Assembly: GCA_005776945.1 (NCBI GenBank)
Contig: SXOB01000036.1
Coordinates: 1 to 64,000, forward strand
DNA: 64,000 bases
Reading direction: 5' to 3'
Origin: Pseudomonadota bacterium
GTDB taxonomy: Bacteria; Myxococcota_A; UBA796; GCA-2862545
The position numbers and the translations under genes were made by a program. Positions 1-10,177 of the stretch are shown in pieces. The notes under the pieces were generated by a model. The model did not search any database and had not been told where the DNA came from. It saw only the letters and a list, made by a program, of their open reading frames with translations. Numbering within the stretch: the stretch's first letter is position 1; every line of letters begins with the position of its first letter.

Positions 1-434
1 TAGGCGGGAACGGTGATGACTGCCTGATCGACCTCTTCCTCGAGCGCCTCTTCCGCGGATTCCTTGATGCGCCGCAAGATGGCCGCGCTGATCTGCTCAA
101 GGGTGAAGACCTGGTCGGAGACCTTGATGAGCACTTCGGAGGACTCACCCTCCATCAACTCATAGGTGAAAACCTGTTGGAAGCGCTCCATCGCCTGGCT
201 GCCGAACGAGCGGCCGATCAGGCGCTTGGACGCTGCGATGGTGTTGAGCGGATTGTCGGAGGCCTGGGTCCGCGCATCGTTGCCGACAAGCCGGTTGCCC
301 GTCTTGTCGATGGCAAACACGCTGGGAATCGTTCGGGAACCGTCCCGGTAGGTGATGACCCGAGGTTTTCCACTTTCGACGACGGCGCAGCACGAGTTCG
401 TGGTGCCCAAGTCGATGCCGATGGCCCTTCCCAT
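1..434 (-). CDS. dnaK: DnaK (Hsp70 chaperone), N-terminal part only
   Basis: This is the N-terminal ~144 codons of an Hsp70 chaperone, read leftward and cut by the window edge. Hsp70 binds and releases unfolded polypeptides in the cytoplasm in an ATP cycle driven by DnaJ and GrpE. The protein starts MGRAIGIDLGTTNS, the phosphate-1 loop of the actin-like ATPase fold. It continues with SRTIPSVFAI, ASKRLIGRSF and ends at AVITVPA, just before the conserved YFN. The frame is uninterrupted from the ATG at 434. The fatty acid hydroxylase gene lies 104 bp upstream on the same strand. Neither dnaJ nor grpE is in view. The family is certain from the loop and spacing. Whether this is the main DnaK or a paralogue cannot be told from this fragment. 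Confidence 0.95.
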   Translation of the reverse strand, partial: MGRAIGIDLGTTNSCCAVVESGKPRVITYRDGSRTIPSVFAIDKTGNRLVGNDARTQASDNPLNTIAASKRLIGRSFGSQAMERFQQVFTYELMEGESSEVLIKVSDQVFTLEQISAAILRRIKESAEEALEEEVDQAVITVPA

Positions 435-479
435 GCGCCGTCACCCGCTGCAGCGAACCCATCGGTTCGCGCGTCGACG

Positions 480-506
480 ATTAGCGTCCGGCGGTGGAGG
501 GGTCAA
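480..506 (-). promoter_or_regulatory. possible sigma70-like promoter before dnaK
   Basis: On the minus strand TTGACC (506-501) is followed after 15 bases by GCTAAT (485-480), about 45 bp upstream of the dnaK start. The -35 box is close to consensus, but the -10 box matches only four of six bases and the spacer is short. No CIRCE-type inverted repeat is seen in the 104-bp gap. Weak candidate only. Confidence 0.25.
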
Positions 507-538
507 CGGCCTTGGCGCGAAGGTGCCCGAGGTCGTGG

Positions 539-1159
539 TCAGTAGGTCCCGAAGACGTGATCCCACAGCGTGTTGGACACACCAAACTTGCGGTCCTTGT
601 GGGCGGCGTTGTGGTGGTGCGCCATGTGGTGGGCGCGCAGCTTGCGGCCGACCCAAGTCACAGGCTTGCCGTGGTGCAGGTAGTAGTGGGTGAGGTCATA
701 GGTCATGTACCCGGCCATCACGCCGGCGAAGAGCGCCAGGGTCCAGGTCGGCGTGACCAAGGGCGCCAGCACCATCGACAGGGTCCACAGGGATCCGTAG
801 ACGACGACACCGATGGCGATCGACGCGGCCGGCGGCATGACGAGCCGGAACCGGTCGCGGTGCCAGGTGTGATGGACGCCATGGAGCAAGAAGTGGAAGC
901 GGGGGCCCCAACTCGTGGCGGGCGTCCAATGGAAGAGGGTCCGGTGCAGCCAGTACTCCATCAGCGTCCAGGCGAAGACGCCGGCTGCGAACTGGCCGGC
1001 AATGGCCGTGGCGGAGACGCCCACATGGCTCGCGCTGTACGCAAAGCCGGCGATGGCCGGCACATAGATGAGGGGCACGGCCCACCAAGGGACGCGGCTG
1101 AAGAAGTCGATGAAGTCAGACTCGAACATCCGAGGCGACTCTTCGCTCGCATGGCGCAT
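539..1159 (-). CDS. membrane fatty acid hydroxylase / sterol desaturase family protein
   Basis: A 206-residue membrane protein of the fatty acid hydroxylase superfamily, which uses a di-iron centre held by His clusters on the cytoplasmic face to hydroxylate or desaturate lipids. The His clusters are visible in order: H72-R-T-L-F-H77, H93-G-V-H-H97, H158 with H162-H163, and H177-H178 with H181-H183. Hydrophobic segments lie at about residues 25-60, 108-135 and 138-155. This matches the short bacterial members related to the ceramide 2-hydroxylase (Scs7/FA2H) domain without the cytochrome b5 part. The substrate is unknown; a 2-hydroxy lipid of the outer membrane or a sphingolipid is a reasonable guess. 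It starts at the ATG at 1159 (MRHASEE); a later ATG at residue 11 is possible. It lies 104 bp upstream of dnaK. Confidence 0.85.
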   Translation of the reverse strand: MRHASEESPRMFESDFIDFFSRVPWWAVPLIYVPAIAGFAYSASHVGVSATAIAGQFAAGVFAWTLMEYWLHRTLFHWTPATSWGPRFHFLLHGVHHTWHRDRFRLVMPPAASIAIGVVVYGSLWTLSMVLAPLVTPTWTLALFAGVMAGYMTYDLTHYYLHHGKPVTWVGRKLRAHHMAHHHNAAHKDRKFGVSNTLWDHVFGTY

Positions 1160-1342
1160 GCGACCTCCGTCGGAGCCCCAACGGGCGCGGCTCCGCAGAG
1201 GACGGATAGCGCGCTGGAACCGCCTTTCGCAAGGCTCGCCGCGAGGTCGTGATACCCGGCCGCCGTCTAGGCTTCTCGGCCAATCGGGGGGACTCTGGAA
1301 CTCTCGGCCACGGCCTTTCGGCTCATCCCCCAGTTTCCCTCG

Positions 1343-2770
1343 GTGGGTCCGTCGGGAATCCTCGCCTGGATGTTCGCAGCCGCGTCCCTCGCCTTTGCGC
1401 TGCGTGGGCGAATGCGGGTCGCCGTCGTACTCGCCACCTTTGCGGCCTCAGTTGGCTGCCTGGACGCCGTCGCGATCGGTTGGGAGTGCCACCGTCACTA
1501 CGATCGTGCCGCGGAGGCCTATGGACTGGCGGCCCGAGCCCGGGCCCATGGGTACCTAGCGGCGTCGGTGGCGTACGGAGGTTGCCTTGTGGCCTCGGTG
1601 CTCGTGCCTCATGTTCGTCGGGACGACGACATGGTGTTGGAGGTCACCCTCACCGGCGTTGCGTCGGCGGTGCTCGCCTACGCCGTCGGCCGGTTCGAGG
1701 GCGGTCCGGCGACTTGGGCGCTTTGGGAAGTGCTGATCACTTTGGCGGTGATTGGCCTGTTCTCGGTCGGTTCGTACCGGGGCGCCGTCGTCGACCTCCG
1801 TCCGACGCTGTTGGGTACCGCTGTCATCGCGACGTTCTGGCGGGGTGCGGCCGCCAGCATCGTCGCGAATGCCTACGCGGTTCGGACGGATGGGCACATG
1901 CCGCCGCTGCACAACATCGTGCGGATCTGGGACCAACTCGCGGGCCTCAACTCGACGGCCGCTGGGCCCCTCATCGCCGTGTTGTTCGCTGGGTTTGCGA
2001 CCGCGCGACGCGGCTCTTGGTGGCTCCCGCGGACTTGGGCTGTCGCTGGCGGGGTCCTCGCCTTCGTCGCCGTCGAAGCCGAAGCCTCCGCCTGGTTTTG
2101 GCGACCCTACGCGGAAGGGGGGGACCTCGTCTGGCGTGCCGACGCGGCCGCGCCGCGGATCTGGGGGCGCGTGCCCTACCCAGGGGGCGACTGCGTCCGC
2201 GCCGTCCGTGAGGACGGCGTCGTTTCGACCGACCGATGGTTTGGGTCGGGGTCGTGTGACCCAGGCGTTCCGACGTTGGTGCAAATCGGGGCGGATGCGC
2301 CCGCCGAGGCGTTGTTCCACCCCGATCTTCCGGGCCGATTCGAGGTTCAGGTGGTCCTGCCCGATTCGGGCGTGCACCGGGGCCCGTTGCGATGGATCGA
2401 CGTCGGAGGTCTTTGGATCGAGCGCCTTGACGAGCGCGTCCCCGAGAGCCTGCTGTCGGAAGCGCGGCTCCACGCCCTGGACGGGTGGTTGGAGGACGCT
2501 CGACCGGGCCGCCCGCAGCCCTTCTGGGTGATCGAACGGGTGGGCGGGCCGCTCGCTCCTGCTGCGCCCGACGCCTCGAGAGCGGCGGATGACCTCACGG
2601 AGCGGCGCGACGTTTGGCGAGCCCACTTGTCCAGCGGGTCTGCCGCTTCGGTGGTCTTTGTCGTGAATCACGGGTGGACCGTCCAAGACCTCGTCGACCG
2701 ATGCGTCGAGGCGCGCCGTGGGGGCGTGTTCGACGCCGTCCAATGCATCATCGCCAGGTCAGGTCCGTGA
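1343..2770 (+). CDS. polytopic membrane protein with periplasmic ExbD-like tail, function unknown
   Basis: A 475-residue protein not recognised as a whole. The N-terminal half has about six or seven hydrophobic segments (roughly residues 5-30, 70-90, 95-115, 120-145, 155-175, 205-225, 232-255). The second half is soluble. Its last ~60 residues (VVFVVNHGWTVQDLVDRC and following) resemble the periplasmic end of ExbD/TolR-type proteins, where a beta strand reading V-V-x-A/V-x-x-x is followed by a helix that monitors a channel. The start is a GTG at 1343 with no strong ribosome site. The stop TGA overlaps the GTG start of the next gene (GTGA at 2767-2770), so the two are probably translated together. 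A link to a proton-driven motor complex is only a guess. Confidence 0.55.
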   Translation: MGPSGILAWMFAAASLAFALRGRMRVAVVLATFAASVGCLDAVAIGWECHRHYDRAAEAYGLAARARAHGYLAASVAYGGCLVASVLVPHVRRDDDMVLEVTLTGVASAVLAYAVGRFEGGPATWALWEVLITLAVIGLFSVGSYRGAVVDLRPTLLGTAVIATFWRGAAASIVANAYAVRTDGHMPPLHNIVRIWDQLAGLNSTAAGPLIAVLFAGFATARRGSWWLPRTWAVAGGVLAFVAVEAEASAWFWRPYAEGGDLVWRADAAAPRIWGRVPYPGGDCVRAVREDGVVSTDRWFGSGSCDPGVPTLVQIGADAPAEALFHPDLPGRFEVQVVLPDSGVHRGPLRWIDVGGLWIERLDERVPESLLSEARLHALDGWLEDARPGRPQPFWVIERVGGPLAPAAPDASRAADDLTERRDVWRAHLSSGSAASVVFVVNHGWTVQDLVDRCVEARRGGVFDAVQCIIARSGP

Positions 2771-4515
2771 CACTGCTGCTTTGGCTAGCGTGCCGCGGCC
2801 ATTTCGAGGCCACGACGGGCACGGACTTGGCGGTGGATTGCCCACCGTCCTCGGAAATCTACTTGGCCCCCGACCACATCGTCGTGGAATCGGGATGCGG
2901 TCGGCTGTTCTTCGACTCGTTCTCATGGCGCGGGTCGGGCCCGCTCCGGCTCGACTTGCTGAGCGACGGCCACATCCTCTTGCCGGCGCTTGTCGCCGAC
3001 GGTGGCGACGGCGTTGTGACCGGTGTTCGGATGGGTGGGGTCCACGATTTGGACGGCGTGGAGACGCTCTGGGCCGCGCGGCACGCGAGGGACGCGAGCG
3101 GTCCAAGCGAGGTCGACGAGGTCCTTGGTGCGAGTCGCGATCCCGAGGGGTGGCCCCTGTGGCCGGCCCCCCAGGAGTTGGGCCAGGGGACGAGCAGTTG
3201 GTCGATGCTCGCCGGCCGTGGCACGACCTCGGCCCTCCATATGGGTGCAGTGCGGGCGTCGGTCGCGTCGGTGTCGTTTGCCATCGGCGAGGCGGAGGTC
3301 GACGTCGTTTGGGGGGATCGGGGCGAGCGTTGGGACGTGCCCGACGGCACGACGCTGTACCTCGACCCGGTGCGGCTAGAGGTCGGCGGCGACGGCGCGG
3401 GTCTGGAAGCGGCTTGGGCCGGCGCCGTGGCGGACGAGGTGGGCCTCGCGGCGCCAAGAGGCAGCGCCCTCCGCCGGTGGGCAGGAGAGGTCGACGCGGC
3501 AGGGCTCAGCGAAGAGCTGGCTGTAGAGGGAGTCCCTCGACCGGACCTTTGGTCGATTGGGGAGGGCTGGCAGGCGACGGCGGGCTCGTTGGCGACGTCG
3601 ACGGGTTGGCCGGATGGCGTCAGCGGCGCCGTCGCGGCAGCGGCCCCCGAAGGGGTCGAGTTGTCCTGGGCCCCATGGTGTGTCGACGAAGGCGAACCGC
3701 TGGCCGTGGAGGGAAGCCCGGCATTGTGGGTCAAGGGGGCCGACGGCCAGCCGCTCATCGTGGACGGCTGCCTCGCGCTGGACGTGACCTCCGAGGAAGG
3801 CGGAGCACTCTTGGCGGAACAGGCGGTCGCGCTGGCAGCGACCGGAATTGTGGGCGTGGTTCTGACGCGTGGCGACGTGGGTTCCGCCGAGGGCGGCCGC
3901 GCCGTTCCGATGTCGGGGACCTCAGCCTTCGGTCTGGCCCTGGAGCAGCTGGGCGAGGCGATGCCGAATGTCGAGCGCATCTTGGCGTCCGGGCCGTGGT
4001 TGGCGGCCGTCGGCCGTGTGGAGCGCGCTTCTTGGGGCGAGGGCCGCGCGGCCGACTGGTCCACGGCGGCGGCACGGACGTCCACGAGCCGCTGGTGGGC
4101 TGTGGATCCGGGGGCCTGGGCACCCACGTCGCGATGGGAGCGGGCGGCGAGCGTCGCGCTTGGGCAGGTTGAAACGGTCGCCGCGCCTCGACAAGGCGTC
4201 GAAGCGGCGGATTGGGCAACGGTCTGGGACATCCGCGCCCTTCCATGGCGGGAGGGCGTGATCGTGGCCCCGTCTCGTTCGCGGGCTCTGGCCAACACCG
4301 CGTTTGGCGGTGTGCCGGCGGTTTGGGCGCGGTCGGGGGGCGCGGTCGTCCATCTCAATCCGACGGATGCTCCGTTGGAGGTCGCGCCTCCCGCGGGAGC
4401 GAGTCTGCTTTGGGATGACGACGACGGTGGGGGCACTCTGCCGCCCATTGGCGCGGCCGTTTGGGTCCCGTCCGGTCTCGCGCATGGCCCGACCGCGGCT
4501 GGGCAGCTAAGGTGA
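2767..4515 (+). CDS. lipoprotein with a GH36/melibiase-like fold, probably not catalytically normal
   Basis: A 582-residue predicted lipoprotein. The chosen start is the GTG at 2767, overlapping the previous stop; it gives MTLLLWLAC, a nine-residue leader ending in a lipobox with no basic residue. The body resembles GH36-type alpha-galactosidases. Around residue 305 is a W-A-P-W-C-V segment, followed by LDVTSEEG (the LD-x-T strand before the helix that closes barrel strand 4). Near residue 400 is ASGPWLAAVGRVERASWG, corresponding to the GCG-x-P-L-x-x-x-G-L-V-D-x-x-R-I-G-P-D motif. RWWAVDPG and a C-terminal beta-sandwich (HLNPTDAPLEV) follow. The usual catalytic K-x-D and R-x-G-P-D motifs are not preserved clearly, so activity is doubtful. 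An upstream ATG at 2743 would add a basic n-region but break the overlap pattern. Confidence 0.55.
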   Translation: MTLLLWLACRGHFEATTGTDLAVDCPPSSEIYLAPDHIVVESGCGRLFFDSFSWRGSGPLRLDLLSDGHILLPALVADGGDGVVTGVRMGGVHDLDGVETLWAARHARDASGPSEVDEVLGASRDPEGWPLWPAPQELGQGTSSWSMLAGRGTTSALHMGAVRASVASVSFAIGEAEVDVVWGDRGERWDVPDGTTLYLDPVRLEVGGDGAGLEAAWAGAVADEVGLAAPRGSALRRWAGEVDAAGLSEELAVEGVPRPDLWSIGEGWQATAGSLATSTGWPDGVSGAVAAAAPEGVELSWAPWCVDEGEPLAVEGSPALWVKGADGQPLIVDGCLALDVTSEEGGALLAEQAVALAATGIVGVVLTRGDVGSAEGGRAVPMSGTSAFGLALEQLGEAMPNVERILASGPWLAAVGRVERASWGEGRAADWSTAAARTSTSRWWAVDPGAWAPTSRWERAASVALGQVETVAAPRQGVEAADWATVWDIRALPWREGVIVAPSRSRALANTAFGGVPAVWARSGGAVVHLNPTDAPLEVAPPAGASLLWDDDDGGGTLPPIGAAVWVPSGLAHGPTAAGQLR

Positions 4516-4546
4516 AGGACGACCTGCAATCGCGGAGACGCACCCG

Positions 4547-7167
<2,621 letters not shown>

Positions 7168-7171
<4 letters not shown>

Positions 7172-8238
7172 TCGCAGTCCTGCTGGCCTGCGGGCCAGCG
7201 CCTGTCGATTCGTCGCCAAGCGATTCCGCGTCTGAGTGGACCCTGGAGGCCTTGCAGGCCCCAGGGCCCTTCCCGGTCGGCTACCGCGTCGACGAGGTGA
7301 CTTGGGACCTACCGGACGGCTCCCCGCGGACGTTGCGTCTCGCGGTCTGGTACCCTGCGGCCGAAGCCCAAGGGGAGCCTGTCGAGTACTTGTACGGGCT
7401 TCATCCGGACCCCGACAGCTTCGGCGATGCGGTGCCCGCGGACGGTTCCTTTCCCGTCGTCGCCATGTCCCATGGCCACCAAGGCTACGCCGAGGTCAGC
7501 AGCTTCCTCCTGACGCACCTGGCGTCGCATGGGCATGTCGTCGTTTCGCCGGATCACACGGGCAACACCACGTTCGATGGCTCAGACCGCGACACGGCCA
7601 TCTACTGGCAGCGGCCGATGGATTTGTCGGCCGTCCTGGACCACGTGGAAGGTTGGGGGCCCGACGATCCGGCGGCGGACATGACCGCGCCGGTGCTCCT
7701 TGGCCACAGTTTCGGCGGCTACACGGTTTTTGCTGCGATGGGCGCGGCCTATGACGCGGCGCGGATGGACGGTTGCGCGGCTGATGTTGGGGAACCCGGC
7801 TTTTGCCATGACTTCGACGCCGATGACCGGGCGCTGTTCGAGGCCGGCTTGGGCGACCCGCGCTGGGCGCGTGGCGTGGCCATGGCGGCTGGCGACGAGA
7901 CGCTTTTCGCGGACGGCGTGACCGAGGTGACCGGCCCGGTTCACTTGATGACCGGCGGCCTCGACGGCGACCACCAAGGGCAGGCCTATTGGCCTTGGCT
8001 TACTGGGACGGGCTCGGACTGGGTCGACCTTCCCCGAGGTGGCCACCAAACGTTCACGGACGTCGCTGGGGGCTTCGACGTTCAGCCGGGCCAGATCGAC
8101 GCCAAGGAGGGCTGGGACCTCATCAACGCCTGGGTGCTGGCGTGGGTGCTCACGGGCCGCGGGGAGACGGGGCTGGATTGGGTCTGGAAGGACGCTTGGG
8201 GGGAGCCCGAGGCCGTTCTTACCCAAGATTCGGGCTGA
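7168..8238 (+). CDS. alpha/beta-hydrolase lipoprotein (PAF-acetylhydrolase/chlorophyllase-like)
   Basis: A 356-residue predicted lipoprotein esterase. It starts at the GTG at 7168, overlapping the preceding stop by 4 bp, and has the very short leader MIAVLLAC. The fold is an alpha/beta-hydrolase like the plasma PAF-acetylhydrolase/chlorophyllase/dienelactone hydrolase group. MSHGHQGY supplies the oxyanion loop, GHSFGGYT the nucleophile elbow (Ser about residue 179), and PRGGHQTF the catalytic His (about 292). The acid is likely Asp in MTGGLDGDHQ. The N-terminal strand region (RLAVWYPAAE) is typical of this group. All triad residues look intact. The substrate is unknown; an ester or lactone in the envelope or medium is likely. 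It is the last gene of a four-gene + strand run and faces the SET genes convergently. Confidence 0.8.
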
Positions 8239-8253
8239 GCGCGGCCTGGATCG

Positions 8254-8784
8254 TCAGTCGAGCGAGGCGAGGTCCCGCTCCAACAACTGCATCAGCGGCT
8301 GGGGAACGTCCCGCATGGCAGCTCGCGCAGCGACGAAGCGTTGGCTGAGCGTTTGGCGTTCGTCGGGAGTCGCCGTGAACAGCTTGGAACCCCGGCAGCG
8401 AACGTGCCCACAGGTGCACGCGAAGGGTGTCTCGAAAGGCAGCGCGCAGTCGGCGTAGTCATTGGTCACCTGTTCGCCAGCCTGAATGTCGCGTAGCGCG
8501 ACTTCGAACCCGAACTCTGTGCCAGCAGCGTTGGGGTCACAGGCGTGATTCATCAGCCTGGCGTGATCCCAGGGCTGCCAGACTTCGTCGCGGACGCGGA
8601 GGGCCGTGTGGCTCAGGATTGGGCGCCAGACGTCGGGCCATGTCAGCACGGACGCGAGGGGCCAGGACGCGTCGAGGGCGTCACGAGCCCACACAATTGT
8701 GCCCTTGGGGATGGGGCGCAGCGCGACCACGCCCCGGCCAACGACGTCGGAGACGTGCGCAACGGCGAGATCGGGATGGATCAT
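8254..8784 (-). CDS. SET-domain protein (second of a tandem pair)
   Basis: A 176-residue SET-domain protein; SET domains transfer methyl from S-adenosylmethionine to lysine side chains. The SET core is clear: G-R-G-V-V-A near the start, the pseudoknot motif MNHACDPN (canonical N-H-S-C-x-P-N), and NDYA with the catalytic-type Tyr. A post-SET zinc-like C-T-C-G-x-x-x-C-R follows. The ATG at 8784 was chosen because its product MIHPDLAV matches the start of the upstream paralogue (MIHPATDV) and because it overlaps the TGA ending the reading frame downstream of that paralogue (ATGA at 8784-8781). Bacterial SET proteins of this small type are found sporadically. The target protein is unknown. Confidence 0.8.
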   Translation of the reverse strand: MIHPDLAVAHVSDVVGRGVVALRPIPKGTIVWARDALDASWPLASVLTWPDVWRPILSHTALRVRDEVWQPWDHARLMNHACDPNAAGTEFGFEVALRDIQAGEQVTNDYADCALPFETPFACTCGHVRCRGSKLFTATPDERQTLSQRFVAARAAMRDVPQPLMQLLERDLASLD

Positions 8785-8948
8785 CGTGTGGCCCACAGGC
8801 GGGTCGGGTCTGCGGCACCGCCCTGGACCGGTGAGCGTAGAAGGTACGCCAGACTTGGCGGCGGAATGAGGCGCCCGTCGCGCAAAGCGTCGATCCAAAC
8901 CCGGTCGCCCTCGGGCGGGTCCGCGAAGGGCAGCAGCGGTTGGGGGAC
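8781..8948 (-). pseudogene. in-frame continuation of the upstream SET gene beyond an amber codon
   Basis: Directly after the TAG of the upstream SET gene the same frame stays open for 55 codons, to a TGA at 8783-8781 that overlaps the next ATG. The segment has no ATG, GTG or TTG near its start. It begins VPQPLLPF, matching VPQPLMQLL in the neighbouring paralogue at exactly the same distance (28 positions) after the post-SET C-R pair. It continues GDRVWIDALRDGRLIPP, which reads as ordinary protein. The simplest reading is that it is the true C-terminus of the upstream protein, cut off by a nonsense mutation or base-call error at 8949-8951. Confidence 0.65.
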
Positions 8949-9422
8949 CTAGTAGGCGGCCGCCCAGGCGTCGGCCGCCCAGGCGTCCCATTGCGCGAGA
9001 TGGGCCGAGGCCTCGTCCGAGCGTACCTGCCGGCGGCACTTAGGGGCGCCGCACTGGCAGTCGAGCGTTCCCGTCATGTTCAGAACGCCGTAGTCGCAGG
9101 TCAAGGCATCCCCAGCTTCGATGTCTCGGCGCGCGACCTCAAGCGTTCGGCTCACGGCGACCGTGGCAGGGTCGCAGCTATGGTTCATCATGCGTCCCGC
9201 ATCCCAGCAGAAGATGAGGTCGCCGCCGGGGTCTTGGTAGCTGTACCGCTCGACGGCGCGGGCCAAGGCCGCAGGCAGGGTGTCCACCTGACCAGGTTGC
9301 ACGCGCCGATCGAGGCGATCGAGAACCCACAGTATGGTGCCCTTCGGGATCTTCGCGATCGCGAACACCCCGGCGCCGATGGTCTCGCTCACTTGGCGGA
9401 CGTCGGTCGCGGGATGAATCAC
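8949..9422 (-). CDS. SET-domain protein (first of a tandem pair), ends at an in-frame TAG
   Basis: A 157-residue SET-domain protein, presumably an S-adenosylmethionine-dependent lysine methyltransferase. Visible are G-A-G-V-F-A and PKGTILW (SET-N), MNHSCDPA (the canonical N-H-S-C-x-P motif), CDYG with the active-site Tyr, and the post-SET C-Q-C-G-x-P-K-C-R. It starts at the ATG at 9422 (MIHPATDV), the same start sequence as its downstream paralogue. The stop TAG falls where the paralogue has Asp. The frame then continues for 55 codons with clear similarity, so the ancestral protein was probably ~213 residues. The core SET domain is complete even in the short form, so it may still be active. 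It lies downstream of the Ig-like lipoprotein gene, with a hairpin between. Confidence 0.8.
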   Translation of the reverse strand: MIHPATDVRQVSETIGAGVFAIAKIPKGTILWVLDRLDRRVQPGQVDTLPAALARAVERYSYQDPGGDLIFCWDAGRMMNHSCDPATVAVSRTLEVARRDIEAGDALTCDYGVLNMTGTLDCQCGAPKCRRQVRSDEASAHLAQWDAWAADAWAAAY

Positions 9423-9454
9423 GGTGCCTCCGGCGACGTTTCACCATGCACAAA

Positions 9455-9486
9455 CGCCGCAGCGTCCACGAAGGGACGTTGCGGCG
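9455..9486 (-). terminator. hairpin terminator after the Ig-like lipoprotein gene
   Basis: A 13-bp stem (9455-9467 with 9474-9486, one mismatch) with a 6-nt loop, GC-rich. On the minus strand it is followed by TTTGTGC, a short and weak U-tract. It lies 30-60 bp after the stop of the lipoprotein gene at 9516 and before the SET gene start, so it could reduce read-through between them. Confidence 0.55.
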
Positions 9487-9515
9487 CGTGGCGCGCGGGC
9501 GAACCCGCAACTCGT

Positions 9516-10082
9516 TCAGGGAGCGGGCGGAGCCGCAACCACGTTGAGCGTCACGGTGGCCGAGAGGGCCTCGTGCTTCGCCGTGATCGTGACCGAACCG
9601 GCCGCAACGCCCGTGACGTTGCCGGCGTCGACGGTCGCAATGGCGGCGTCGCTGGATTCCCAGGTGACGGCCTTGCCTTCGAGCGCCGTTCCGTCGGCCT
9701 TCACGGCGCCGGTCAGGGCGACGGGGGTGCCGATGGCGACGTTGCTGTCGGCCGGCGCGCCGCCGATCTCGACCGCGTCTGGCAGAGAGACGACGATCGT
9801 GACCGAGTCGCTCAGCTCGCCGAGCTTGGCGGAAACGGTGGTCTCGCCGTCGGCCAGCGCGACGATCTTGGAACCGTCGTCGGACAGCTTGGCGATGTTG
9901 GCGTCAGCGACGGCCCACTCGACCTTTTGGTCGGGGATCTCCGCGCCTTCGGCATCCAGCACCTTGGCGCTGGGCGTCGCAACTTCGGACAGCTCGTGGA
10001 CAGTGATGCGCTCCTCACCGGAGAGCTCGACTTTGGCAGGGGTGGGCGCGCAAGCGACCAGGGCCTGAATGATGATGAACAT
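9516..10082 (-). CDS. small lipoprotein with two bacterial Ig-like (BIG2) domains
   Basis: A 188-residue predicted lipoprotein. The leader MFIIIQALVAC is eleven residues long, ends in a good lipobox and has no basic residue; an in-frame TAG lies upstream with no ATG, GTG or TTG codon between. The rest is two bacterial Ig-like repeats of the BIG2 kind. The first (about residues 15-95) contains VEWAVADANIAKLSDDG and ALADGETTVSA. The second (about 100-185) contains VTWESSDAAIATVDAGN and GVAAGSVTITA. The pattern W-x-S-S-D-x-x-I-A-x-V followed by G-x-A-x-G-x-x-x-I-T-A is diagnostic. These domains serve as surface adhesive or spacer modules; no catalytic part is present. The 95-bp gap before it contains a 6-bp hairpin (10097-10112) in its leader. 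Confidence 0.8.
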   Translation of the reverse strand: MFIIIQALVACAPTPAKVELSGEERITVHELSEVATPSAKVLDAEGAEIPDQKVEWAVADANIAKLSDDGSKIVALADGETTVSAKLGELSDSVTIVVSLPDAVEIGGAPADSNVAIGTPVALTGAVKADGTALEGKAVTWESSDAAIATVDAGNVTGVAAGSVTITAKHEALSATVTLNVVAAPPAP

Positions 10083-10177
10083 GGGCGTTCCTCGCAGCTC
10101 TGGTTGCAGAGCGCGCCGCGGCTAATCGAGAGGAGCGACTCCGCTACAGCCTGCATCACGACGTTGCATAACGACGC

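Noticed and set aside
8949-8951. Pyrrolysine or selenocysteine-type recoding of the amber codon in the SET gene
   Set aside because: TAG is not a selenocysteine codon, no Pyl genes are in view, and the aligned residue in the paralogue is a plain Asp. Mutation or error is simpler.
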